Shown here: positions 52,005 to 60,440 of the stretch, piece after piece
Numbering within the stretch: position 1 is the stretch's first letter
Layout: every line of letters starts with the position of its first letter
Assembly (NCBI GenBank): GCA_035263025.1
Contig: DATFRR010000010.1
Location: 10,775 to 74,774 of the forward strand
Source: DASQPR01 sp035263025
Lineage (GTDB): Bacteria > Actinomycetota > Actinomycetes > Mycobacteriales > Micromonosporaceae
DNA: 64,000 nucleotides
Reading direction: 5' to 3'
The notes under the pieces: model-generated
Databases searched by the model: none
Seen by the model: the letters and a program-made list of their open reading frames with translations, nothing else
What the model was told of the DNA's origin: nothing
Translations under genes and position numbers: made by a program

Positions 52005-52757
52005 TCACCGAGCGGACATCGCTGCGCCGACGATGCCCGCGTTGTTTCGCAGGATGGCCGGAACAACCTCGGTGTCGACGGTTATGTGCGGAAGGTACTT
52101 ATCGGACTTCTTACTGATGCCACCGCCGATGATGATCAGGTCCGGCCAGAAGAGACGGTGTAGAAGGTCTAGATACTGCCCGAGGCGGTGAGCGTAGGCG
52201 TCCCAGCTGAGACCGTCTCGCTGGCGCGCCGAGTCGGCGGCGAAGTCCTCAGCGTCGCCATGGTGCAGATGGAGATGGCCGAGTTCAGTGTTCGGAACCA
52301 GTTGTCCGTCGATGAACATGCCGCTTCCGATGCCGGTGCCGAGCGTGACAACGATGATGAGGCCGGACCGGCCGGCGCCTGCGCCGAACCGAACCTCGGC
52401 GAGCCCGGCCGCGTCGGCGTCATTGACGACGCCGACGTGGCGCCCGGTTGCCTTCTCGAACACCTTGACCGCGTTCACGCCGATCCAGCCGGAATCGACG
52501 TTGGCAGCGGTGCGTACGACGTCTCCGCTGACCACACACGGCAGCGTCAGGCCGACCGGACCGTCGACGCCAATCCGGCTGAGCAGTTCAGCGACCACGT
52601 CGGCGACGGCATGCGGTGTCGACGGCGCAGGGGTTGGCAACCGAAGCCGCTCAATGATCAATTCGCCCGTGTCGAGATCGACGGTCGCACCCTTGATTCC
52701 GGTGCCGCCAATGTCGATGCCGACCGCGGACTTCGTTGACGCACCTGCTTCTGTCAC
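52005..52757 (-). CDS. ppgK: Polyphosphate glucokinase (ROK family)
   Basis: A 250-residue kinase that phosphorylates glucose using polyphosphate or ATP. ROK/actin-fold motifs are GIDIGGTGIKGATVD (phosphate 1), LPCVVSGDVV, VNDADAAGLAEVRFG (catalytic Asp in NDADA), VTLGTGIGSGMFIDG (phosphate 2) and NTELGHLHLHHGDAEDFA, the segment specific to polyphosphate glucokinases. GTG 52757 follows GGGAGG; an upstream ATG (52829) has no ribosome site. A glucokinase fits the glucose-releasing secreted GH3 and GH15 enzymes in this window. Confidence 0.93.
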   Translation of the reverse strand: MTEAGASTKSAVGIDIGGTGIKGATVDLDTGELIIERLRLPTPAPSTPHAVADVVAELLSRIGVDGPVGLTLPCVVSGDVVRTAANVDSGWIGVNAVKVFEKATGRHVGVVNDADAAGLAEVRFGAGAGRSGLIIVVTLGTGIGSGMFIDGQLVPNTELGHLHLHHGDAEDFAADSARQRDGLSWDAYAHRLGQYLDLLHRLFWPDLIIIGGGISKKSDKYLPHITVDTEVVPAILRNNAGIVGAAMSAR

Positions 52758-52859
52758 CAGGCCTCCCAGAATGCGCCCGCCCGGACACGCGATGCCACGC
52801 CCCGACGTCGGCACCGGGGCATCGCCCACCGTGCAGCCGCTCGGCAGTGTCAGTACTTA

Positions 52860-53588
52860 TTAGCGTGGCACATCGCCGGCCGTCGCGTGCTCGGCGGCGG
52901 CGAACACACCCAGTGGGTGATCCAACGAGGCCGCCGGCGCGACGGCGGTAATCAGTAGGCCATCCACCGCCATCCAGCGGCCGCTGCATGTGCCTCGGGG
53001 GGAGCCGACCGCAACCGGGTCATCATGCGGCGTCAGCGTTGCGACGAAAGAGTTCTCGTTCAAGTTCAACGCTATCTCCGCGTCCTCAAAGCCGAGCCAC
53101 GCGCGCATGAGTGGATACCACGCCTTGTAAACGGACTCCTTGGCACTAAAGAGCAATCGATCCCAGCGCACCGCTGGCACCGCATCGGCGAGCCGAGACA
53201 CCGCGACACGCTCGCGGGACGTCAACACCGTTGAGACCAACGCGTTTGGCAGCGGCTCGTTGGGCTCGGCGTCGATGCCGATCGTCCGTACTATCGCAGC
53301 CCTGGCGACCGCCGCTGCGCGGTAGCCGTCGCAATGGGTCATGCTTCCGACGATTCCGGGTGGCCAGAGCGGATCCCGACCGGTTCCCGACGGGATCGGT
53401 ACGGGTGGCAGGCCGAGCGCGGCGAGTGCGCGGCGCGCACAATGTCGCACTGTCGCGTACTCCCGACGACGCCGATCGACAGCGCCGCTGATGAAGGCCT
53501 CCTCTTCTGGGAACAGGACGGCGGCGGATTCATCCGTGGTCGCCTCCGCGCTGACCACCGCCGTCGGCAGGATCGCCTCGATGGTCAT
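52860..53588 (-). CDS. 4'-Phosphopantetheinyl transferase, EntD/Sfp-like
   Basis: A 242-residue enzyme that loads phosphopantetheine onto carrier proteins. Motifs are GSMTHCDGYRAAAVA (P1-like), IGIDAEPNEPLPN (Mg-binding Asp and Glu) and FSAKESVYKAWYPL (P3), in the order and spacing of EntD-type transferases. ATG 53588 has GGAAGA upstream. It is divergent from the carrier-containing synthetase gene at 54314, with 725 bp between, and is the obvious activator of both carrier domains of the cluster. Confidence 0.92.
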   Translation of the reverse strand: MTIEAILPTAVVSAEATTDESAAVLFPEEEAFISGAVDRRRREYATVRHCARRALAALGLPPVPIPSGTGRDPLWPPGIVGSMTHCDGYRAAAVARAAIVRTIGIDAEPNEPLPNALVSTVLTSRERVAVSRLADAVPAVRWDRLLFSAKESVYKAWYPLMRAWLGFEDAEIALNLNENSFVATLTPHDDPVAVGSPRGTCSGRWMAVDGLLITAVAPAASLDHPLGVFAAAEHATAGDVPR

Positions 53589-54313
53589 CGTCTTCCTCCG
53601 GGTGGCGGACACGTGTTCGTGGGACTGCGCGGCCGGACTCCGGCCCGCGGCACTAAGACCTCATACGATCTTGTGCCCACTAGGCGTTCAATGTGTCAGC
53701 TTGGCGAAACGGATTGCGCGGCGACACGGTGACACGTTGACGGCACGGCCGGGGGATCCAGCGGACCGCGGGCACAGGGCCGGCGGCAGAGGCCGCTCGA
53801 CGGACGCGGCCGAGATGACTCGCGCCACACGTTCGGCGCGATGGTCCACATTGGCCAGTCGCCGTGTTCTACGGCTTGTCGATCATCGTCGCATTGATCC
53901 GTGATCGGATTGGCGCTCCTACAAGTTGTCGTGACAGCGTGACGCGTGCAAGGCGAGTTGGTTGATGTGATCCGTCTCGCGTACCCCCGCTCTGGATCCC
54001 GGTTTGATCTTTGTTTTTCCGCAATTTTCGTCCGGCGCTTCCTGGCTGCCGATACCGTTCCGGTTGATGAGGTTGCGTGCTGAACGAGTATGTGGAATGC
54101 GGTTGAGCGTTCGGCGCAGCGCATCTTCGGTTGCCGGTGTGTACAGGAGACGACGCACCAGGAGACGGTGACACAAGGACTTCCACGAATTCGACGGTCG
54201 TGTCCCGCGAATCGCCAGAATCGTCGACAACATCGATGCCGGTCGGTATCCGCGCGGTGGCATTGGCTGGCGTCCTGTCCACCTTTCTTTCCCGCTGGGA
54301 GGCATGAGCGCTC
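53589..54313. other. Long divergent regulatory region of the peptide cluster
   Basis: About 725 bp with no convincing gene; the frames through it lack ribosome sites and recognisable domains. Bases 54001-54030 are only about 11 of 30 G/C, far below the surroundings, and T-rich, making this a likely promoter or protein-binding zone. A long leader could precede the synthetase gene. GGGAGG at 54297-54302 is 11 nt before the GTG start. Confidence 0.55.
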
Positions 54314-56935
54314 GTGCTGGACAAGTCTGTCGATGTACTGACGGTTGATCTGGCTGAGTCGACGACCAGTGACGGCACCCTCGTGGGCCCGGCCGGCACC
54401 GAACAGATCCTGGCCGCGGTGCTGGCCGACGTGCTGGATGTCGATCGGGTGTCGGTTGACAGCCACTTCTTCGACGACCTGGGCGCCAACTCGCTGACGA
54501 TGGCGCACTTCTGTGCGCGCGTTCGAAAGCGGGACGACCTGCCGTCGGTGTCGATGAAGGACATCTATCGCAGCCCAACCGTCAAGAGTCTCGCGGAAGA
54601 TCTCGCCGAGGAAGTTCCCGAGCCGACCGAATCCGCTGTCGCCACGTCGACCGAGGCAACGGTTGAGGTGCCGACCCGCGCCAGCACGCGACAATACGTG
54701 CTCTGCGGTGTGCTTCAGCTCTTGACCTTCCTCGCGTACACCGTGCTGCTTGCTCTCATTGTCACGGCCGGGTACGAGTGGATCGCCTCGGGCACCAGCA
54801 TTCTCGACTACTACATCCGAGCCGTGATCGTCGGCGCGGCCACGTTCGTCGCACTGTGCGTCCTGCCGATCGCCGCGAAGTGGACGCTGGTCGGCCGATG
54901 GAAGTCGCGCGAGATCCGGATATGGAGCCTCGGGTACGTACGGTTCTGGATCGTCAAGACATTGGTGCAACGCAATCTTCTGGTGCTGCTGTTCGTCGGC
55001 TCGCCGCTCTACCCGCTCTACCTGCGGGCGCTGGGTGCCAAGGTCGGGCGCGGCGTCGCAATCTTCTCCAGATCGGTGCCGGTGTGCACCGACCTGTTGA
55101 CCATTGGCGACGGCACCGTCGTTCGCAAGGACTCACACCTCACGTGCTACCGCGCTCACGCTGGCGTGCTCCAGACGGGGCCAGTGACGCTCGGAAGGGA
55201 CGTATTCGTCGGAGAGATGACGGTCGTCGACATCAACACCTCGATGGGCGACGGCGCGCAACTCGGCCATACGTCCTCGCTTCACCCCGGACAGGCCGTG
55301 CCGGCCGGCGAACACTGGCACGGATCCCCCGCGCAGAAGACCGAGATGAACTATCGGACGGTCGAGCCCGCCAAGTGTGGTGTCATGCGGCGCGTCAGTT
55401 ATTCGCTGATGCAGGTGTTGATCCTGTTGGTGATCGACGTGCCGATCGCGCTCGCCGCCGCGGACGTTCTGCTTCGTGAAATCCCCCGCCTTGGACGGCT
55501 CGAGTTCGGACCGCACGTCCTGACGAGCTGGACGTTCTACGTCGTCGGGCTGGTGGTCTCGTTCGCACTGTTCTTCGGCACGACCATCGTTGGCCTGGTG
55601 CTTGTGACGACGATTCCTCGGCTGTTCAACCTCGCGCTCAAGCCGGGCAAGACATATCGGCTGTACGGCATCCACTACGCGATCCACCGAGCGGTCGAGC
55701 GCCGGACCAACAGTCAGTTTTTCAAGACGCTCTTTGGCGACAGCTCCAGCATCGTCGGCTACCTCCGCTTGATCGGGTATCGGCTCCGGAACGTCGAGCA
55801 AACCGGGTCGAACTTCGGCACGTACCTCAAACACAGCAATCCCTACCTGAGTGCGGTCGGCAGCGGAACGATGGTGGCGGACGGGCTGTCCATCATCAAC
55901 GCCGACTTCTCGAGCAGTTCATTCCGGCTGAACCCGGCGACCATTGGGCCACAGAACTTTCTCGGCAATGCCATCGCCTATCCGTCGCAGGGCAAGACCG
56001 GCGACGACTGCCTGATCGCAACCAAGGCGATGGTGCCGATCGAAGGCGAAATCCGGGAGGGCGTTGGGCTTCTGGGCTCGCCGAGCTTCGAGATCCCTCG
56101 GTCGGTCCAGCGCGACACCCAATTCGATCATCTGCGGACCGGACCGTCGCTGCATCGCGCGCTCACCGCAAAAAACAGGCACAACGCCGTCACCGCCGCC
56201 GGCTACTTGTTTGGCCGATGGATGCATGTCTACGGGCTCACCTTGCTGGCGTGGACAACGACCCGCTTGTACGGCCTTCAGGGCACCTGGGTGATCGCAC
56301 TGGCGTCGATCCTGACCCTCGTGTGGACCACCCTCTTCTTCGCCGTCGTGGAGCGTGCCGTGCAGGTGTTCTTGCCGTTGCGACCGCTCTACTGCTCGAT
56401 CTACGACCGCAGGTTCTGGCGACACGAACGGTTCTGGAAGAGCGCGGCGGTGACGATGCACCTCCACGCCTTCGACGGCACGCCGTTCAAGTCGGGCGTG
56501 TGGAGATTGCTGGGCGTACGAATGGGCCGGCGGGTGTTCGACGACGGGTGCGGGATTCCGGAAAAGACGCTCGTGGCGATCGGCGATGACACGACCCTCA
56601 ACGCGGGTTCGACCATCCAGTGTCACTCGCAGGAGGACGGCGCCTTCAAGTCCGACCGCATCACGATCGGCGCCGGCTGCACGGTGGGCGTCGGCGCCTG
56701 GGTCCACTACGGCGTGACGATGGGCGACGGAGCGATGCTCGGCCCCGATGCGTTCCTGATGAAGGGCGAGGACGTCCCACCGCAGGCGCGGTGGGCCGGC
56801 AACCCGGCCCGGGACCTGCGCGATGACCGTGCACTCACCATGCAGCTCCGTGGCACCGGCAGCGACAGCAGGCAGCCGGCCGCGGTGACGGCCGACACGT
56901 CCGCGGCGACTGGAGGAACACGATGCAACGGGTAA
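54314..56935 (+). CDS. Pls/PosA-type synthetase body: carrier domain plus six-TM, three-domain region, no adenylation domain
   Basis: An 873-residue integral membrane protein. Residues about 28-100 are a phosphopantetheine carrier (FFDDLGANSLTMAHF, attachment Ser60). Then come TM1-2 (128-151, 168-193), soluble domain 1 (about 200-355, left-handed-beta-helix-like, RKDSHLTCYRA), TM3-4 (361-385, 404-435), domain 2 (about 440-615), TM5-6 (636-682) and domain 3 (about 695-840, hexapeptide repeats ITIGAGCTVGVGAWVHYG). This is the C-terminal layout of epsilon-poly-lysine synthetase (Pls), where the three domains elongate the polymer. The adenylation domain is missing and lies in the next gene, which overlaps by 13 nt. 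GTG start. Confidence 0.88.
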   Translation: MLDKSVDVLTVDLAESTTSDGTLVGPAGTEQILAAVLADVLDVDRVSVDSHFFDDLGANSLTMAHFCARVRKRDDLPSVSMKDIYRSPTVKSLAEDLAEEVPEPTESAVATSTEATVEVPTRASTRQYVLCGVLQLLTFLAYTVLLALIVTAGYEWIASGTSILDYYIRAVIVGAATFVALCVLPIAAKWTLVGRWKSREIRIWSLGYVRFWIVKTLVQRNLLVLLFVGSPLYPLYLRALGAKVGRGVAIFSRSVPVCTDLLTIGDGTVVRKDSHLTCYRAHAGVLQTGPVTLGRDVFVGEMTVVDINTSMGDGAQLGHTSSLHPGQAVPAGEHWHGSPAQKTEMNYRTVEPAKCGVMRRVSYSLMQVLILLVIDVPIALAAADVLLREIPRLGRLEFGPHVLTSWTFYVVGLVVSFALFFGTTIVGLVLVTTIPRLFNLALKPGKTYRLYGIHYAIHRAVERRTNSQFFKTLFGDSSSIVGYLRLIGYRLRNVEQTGSNFGTYLKHSNPYLSAVGSGTMVADGLSIINADFSSSSFRLNPATIGPQNFLGNAIAYPSQGKTGDDCLIATKAMVPIEGEIREGVGLLGSPSFEIPRSVQRDTQFDHLRTGPSLHRALTAKNRHNAVTAAGYLFGRWMHVYGLTLLAWTTTRLYGLQGTWVIALASILTLVWTTLFFAVVERAVQVFLPLRPLYCSIYDRRFWRHERFWKSAAVTMHLHAFDGTPFKSGVWRLLGVRMGRRVFDDGCGIPEKTLVAIGDDTTLNAGSTIQCHSQEDGAFKSDRITIGAGCTVGVGAWVHYGVTMGDGAMLGPDAFLMKGEDVPPQARWAGNPARDLRDDRALTMQLRGTGSDSRQPAAVTADTSAATGGTRCNG

Positions 56936-59415
56936 CCGCCGCCGGTCGGGAATACTGGACGAGCGCGTTGGCGTCTGGCGGCTTGGCGTCAGTTCCACGG
57001 TGGACGGTGAACCCAACTCCCGGCGTGGCAACGTTCGAGGTTGTCATCCCACACGACACCGTGGCGGCCCTGCACGGGCTCGCTGGCGCGATGGGCATCC
57101 GACTCAGCGCGGTCTTGCTAGCGGCGCACGCCAAGGTGATTGCCGCGCTGTGCGGCGAAGCTCACGTCACGACCGGCTATGTTGCGACGGACGGCGACGA
57201 TCCGCTGCCGTGCGTACTGACGACCGACGCTGACTCGTGGCGTGGTCTGCTGCTCGACTCTCATCGCGCGCAGGCACACCTGTTGCCGCACAAGGACTTT
57301 CCGATCCACGACCTGATGCGCGAACTGCACGTGTCCGGGCCGCTGTTCGACACGATGTTCGACGCGACCGGTGGCGATGGAAGTCTTGCCGACGAGGTGG
57401 CATTGCGGGTTGGTGCCGTACATCGGGGCGAGGAGCTAGTGCTGCGAACGCGGTACCGCACCGATGTGCTCGACGCCGACAGTGCCGCGCGAGTCACCGG
57501 CTACTACCTCTCCGCGCTCGCGCAGATCGCTACCGAGCCGGATGCCGAGCATCGTCGGCGCAGCCTAGTCTCCGCCGAGGAGCACGATTTCCAGCTCGAC
57601 GCGCTTGCCGGGCCGCATCGGGAGCTGCCCGATGGGCGAGTGCATGAGCTTTTCGAAGCGCGGGTACGCCAGTGCCCGGATTCCGTGGCAGCTGTGCACG
57701 GCAACGTCCGGTGGACCTATCGAGAACTCAACGCCCGCGCCAACCGCTTGGCGCGCGCCTTGCTGGCAGAGGGGCTGCGACGCGAAGACGTCGTCGCGGT
57801 GGTGACCGAGCGCAACCTCGATTGGATGGCCGCTGTTCTCGCGATCTTCAAGGCTGGTGGGGCGTACCTCCCGATCGAGCCGCACTTTCCGAGCGATCGC
57901 ATCGCGACTACGTTGTCGCGCGCCGATTGCCACCTCGTGCTGACCGAACCTGCCAGCACCAAAACGCTAAGCCAGGCCGTCGCGTCGCGAGCCGACGTTC
58001 ACACCATGTTCATCCAGGACGCCTACGAAACGGACCGTGCCGAGGACGATCTCGACATTGCGGTTGCGCCGGATCAGCTCGCGTACATCTACTTCACCTC
58101 CGGGTCGACAGGCGAGCCGAAGGGTGCGATGTGCGAGCACGCCGGGATGCTGAACCACATGTACGCCAAGATCGACGATCTGGACATCGCCGAGGGGTCG
58201 ATCGTCGCTCAGACTGCCCCACAGTGCTTCGACATCTCCTTGTGGCAGCTCATCTCCGCGGTCCTGGTCGGCGGACAGACGTTGATAGTCGAGCAGGACG
58301 TGATTCTGGACGTACCGCGGTTCACCGACAAGGTTGTCGACGCCCGGGTCGCGGTGCTGCAGGTGGTCCCGTCCTACCTCGAAGCCGTGGTCTCGCACCT
58401 GGAGCAGAGCCCGCAGAAGTTGGCCGACCTACGGTGCGTCTCGGTTACCGGTGAGGCGCTGAAGAAGGAGCTCACCGAGCGTTGGTTCGCCATCGAGCCA
58501 GACATCAAGCTCGTCAACGCGTACGGGCTGACCGAGACCTCGGACGACACGAACCACGAGGTGATGGAAGGCGTACCGAATGGGTCAGGTGTGCCGCTCG
58601 GCCGGCCGGTCAACAACGTGCGCGTCTACATCGTCGACGAGCACCTGTCGCCCGTTCCGCTCGGCGCGCCCGGCGCGATCGTGTTCTCCGGTGTGTGTGT
58701 CGGACGCGGCTACGTGAACGATCCGGAGCGCACTCGGCTGGCCTTCATGGCCGACCCGCATCGCATCGGCGAACGCCTTTACGTGGGCGGTGACTACGGC
58801 CGCTGGCGACCCGACGGCAAGGTCGAGTTCCTCGGTAGACATGATTCTCAGGTCAAAATCAACGGCTTCCGCATCGAGATCGGGGAGATCGAGAACACCC
58901 TCCTGCGTGTGCCCGACGTGCGCGACGGCGCCGTGGTGATCACCGAGCGCATCGATGCGAGCAAGCATCTCGTGGCGTTCTACTCGGGCACGCGGCCACT
59001 GGAACTGGACATCCTGCGGAGCCGACTCTCCGAGTCGCTACCCGAATACATGGTCCCGAGCGCGTTTCATTGGCGAGACACTCTGCCACTCACCGCCAAC
59101 GGGAAGATCGACAAGAAGTCCTTGGCCGCGCTAGCCAGCGACCTAGACATTCTCGACGACCGGGATCCGCCCAGCACGCCCACCGAGCAGCGCCTCGCGA
59201 TCGCCTGGGCGCGAGTGCTCGGAATCTCCGAGGATCAGATCGGTCGCCAGGATCATTTCTTCGACCGCGGCGGCACGTCGCTGGCCGCGGTGAAGCTCGC
59301 GATCACGCTGGACCGCGTGGTGTCACTCAAGGACGTTACACAGCATCCCGTGCTCGCCGATCTGGCCGGCGTCATCGACGGTCTGCGTACCGGCGAACTC
59401 CTGGCCTCTTCTTGA
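56923..59415 (+). CDS. Nonribosomal peptide synthetase: partial C, A and PCP domains
   Basis: An 830-residue synthetase. Residues 1-220 match only the C-terminal half of a condensation domain and lack the HHxxxDG active site. The adenylation domain (about 240-735) is complete: YFTSGSTGEPKGAM, PQCFDISLWQL, NAYGLTETSDDTNHE, GGDYGRWRPDGKVEFLGRHD and LPLTANGKIDKKSL. By manual alignment to GrsA its specificity code reads D-I-W-Q-S-T-A-D-D-K. A carrier domain ends it (HFFDRGGTSLAAVKL). No thioesterase. GGAGG precedes the ATG. Diaminopropionate is the inferred substrate from the neighbouring sbnA/sbnB-like genes. Confidence 0.93.
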   Translation: MQRVTAAGREYWTSALASGGLASVPRWTVNPTPGVATFEVVIPHDTVAALHGLAGAMGIRLSAVLLAAHAKVIAALCGEAHVTTGYVATDGDDPLPCVLTTDADSWRGLLLDSHRAQAHLLPHKDFPIHDLMRELHVSGPLFDTMFDATGGDGSLADEVALRVGAVHRGEELVLRTRYRTDVLDADSAARVTGYYLSALAQIATEPDAEHRRRSLVSAEEHDFQLDALAGPHRELPDGRVHELFEARVRQCPDSVAAVHGNVRWTYRELNARANRLARALLAEGLRREDVVAVVTERNLDWMAAVLAIFKAGGAYLPIEPHFPSDRIATTLSRADCHLVLTEPASTKTLSQAVASRADVHTMFIQDAYETDRAEDDLDIAVAPDQLAYIYFTSGSTGEPKGAMCEHAGMLNHMYAKIDDLDIAEGSIVAQTAPQCFDISLWQLISAVLVGGQTLIVEQDVILDVPRFTDKVVDARVAVLQVVPSYLEAVVSHLEQSPQKLADLRCVSVTGEALKKELTERWFAIEPDIKLVNAYGLTETSDDTNHEVMEGVPNGSGVPLGRPVNNVRVYIVDEHLSPVPLGAPGAIVFSGVCVGRGYVNDPERTRLAFMADPHRIGERLYVGGDYGRWRPDGKVEFLGRHDSQVKINGFRIEIGEIENTLLRVPDVRDGAVVITERIDASKHLVAFYSGTRPLELDILRSRLSESLPEYMVPSAFHWRDTLPLTANGKIDKKSLAALASDLDILDDRDPPSTPTEQRLAIAWARVLGISEDQIGRQDHFFDRGGTSLAAVKLAITLDRVVSLKDVTQHPVLADLAGVIDGLRTGELLASS

Positions 59416-59438
59416 CGAGAACCGAAAGGACCTTACAG

Positions 59439-60440
59439 ATGTCGTCCTCTTCCGCAATACAGCTGATCGACGTGGACCGCCAACCAGGCAGGCCGCCGAT
59501 GATGCAGGTCGACCAGCCGGCAGATGCGCCGGCGTGGGCGACCGAGCACCGGGATGGATTGCGGGCTCTCGTCGCCGTGCACGGCGCAATCCTGGTCCGC
59601 GGCCTCGGGCTGCATGACGGGGCCGAGATCGCGATGGTGTTCCGCAACCTGTCCAACAGCCTCATGACAGAACGAGAGGCCTTTGCGCCGCGCCGGATCT
59701 ATGCCGACGGCGTGTACTCGTCCGCGACGTGGCCGGCGAACCAGCCGATGTGCATGCATCACGAACTGAGCTACGCGCTCGAAGTGCCGAGCCTGATGCT
59801 GTTCGCGTGCGTCACGCCGCCGTCGCAGGGCGGCGCGACCGGCGTGGCCGACTCACCTAGCGTGCTGCGCGCACTGCCGGCTGAGTTGACCGAGCGCCTG
59901 CGCCGTGATGGTTGGCTGCTCACTCGCAACTACAACGACGACATCGGGGCGTCGATCGGCGATGCGTTCGGCACCGACGATCCCAGCGCGGTGGAGGCCT
60001 ATTGCCGCGCGAACGCGATCGACTTCGAGTGGCAGCCCGATGGCGGACTGCGCACTCAGCAACGCCGCGCCGCCGTGGTGCCTCACCCCGTCACCGGCGA
60101 GCCCTGCTGGTTCAACCAGATCGCCTTCCTCAACGAGTGGACCATCGCTCCGGAGATCCGTGAATACCTCGTCGACATGTACGGCGAGGACGGCCTGCCA
60201 TTCAACACCCGCTTCGGCAACGGTGATCCGATTACGGAGGACACCGTCATGCTGCTCAACGGGGTGTACGAGGCGAACACCGCCCGGGAACCGTGGCGGG
60301 CGGGCGACCTGATGCTGGTCGACAACATCCGCACCGCGCACAGCCGGGAAGCCTACGAGGGACCGCGAGAAGTGCTCGTCGGCATGGCGGACGCCGTCCG
60401 CCTCGACAACTCACCGACTGGCGAGGTGACGGCCGCATGA
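59439..60440 (+). CDS. TauD/SyrP-type Fe(II)/2-oxoglutarate oxygenase
   Basis: A 333-residue oxygenase. The iron-binding facial triad is visible: H and E in MHHELSYALE, the distal His in DNIRTAHSREAYEGPREV, with the 2-oxoglutarate arginine in the latter segment. The N-terminal HGAILVRGLGLHD and the overall pattern are those of the SyrP/AsmB-like branch, which hydroxylates amino acids held on carrier proteins. It overlaps the SbnB-like gene by ATGA. A beta-hydroxylation of the carrier-bound residue is the likely step. Confidence 0.9.
   Translation: MSSSSAIQLIDVDRQPGRPPMMQVDQPADAPAWATEHRDGLRALVAVHGAILVRGLGLHDGAEIAMVFRNLSNSLMTEREAFAPRRIYADGVYSSATWPANQPMCMHHELSYALEVPSLMLFACVTPPSQGGATGVADSPSVLRALPAELTERLRRDGWLLTRNYNDDIGASIGDAFGTDDPSAVEAYCRANAIDFEWQPDGGLRTQQRRAAVVPHPVTGEPCWFNQIAFLNEWTIAPEIREYLVDMYGEDGLPFNTRFGNGDPITEDTVMLLNGVYEANTAREPWRAGDLMLVDNIRTAHSREAYEGPREVLVGMADAVRLDNSPTGEVTAA

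Noticed and set aside
53869..54564. Minus-strand frame across the peptide-cluster control region and the carrier-domain start
   Set aside because: It overlaps a clear carrier-protein coding region and encodes no recognisable domain.
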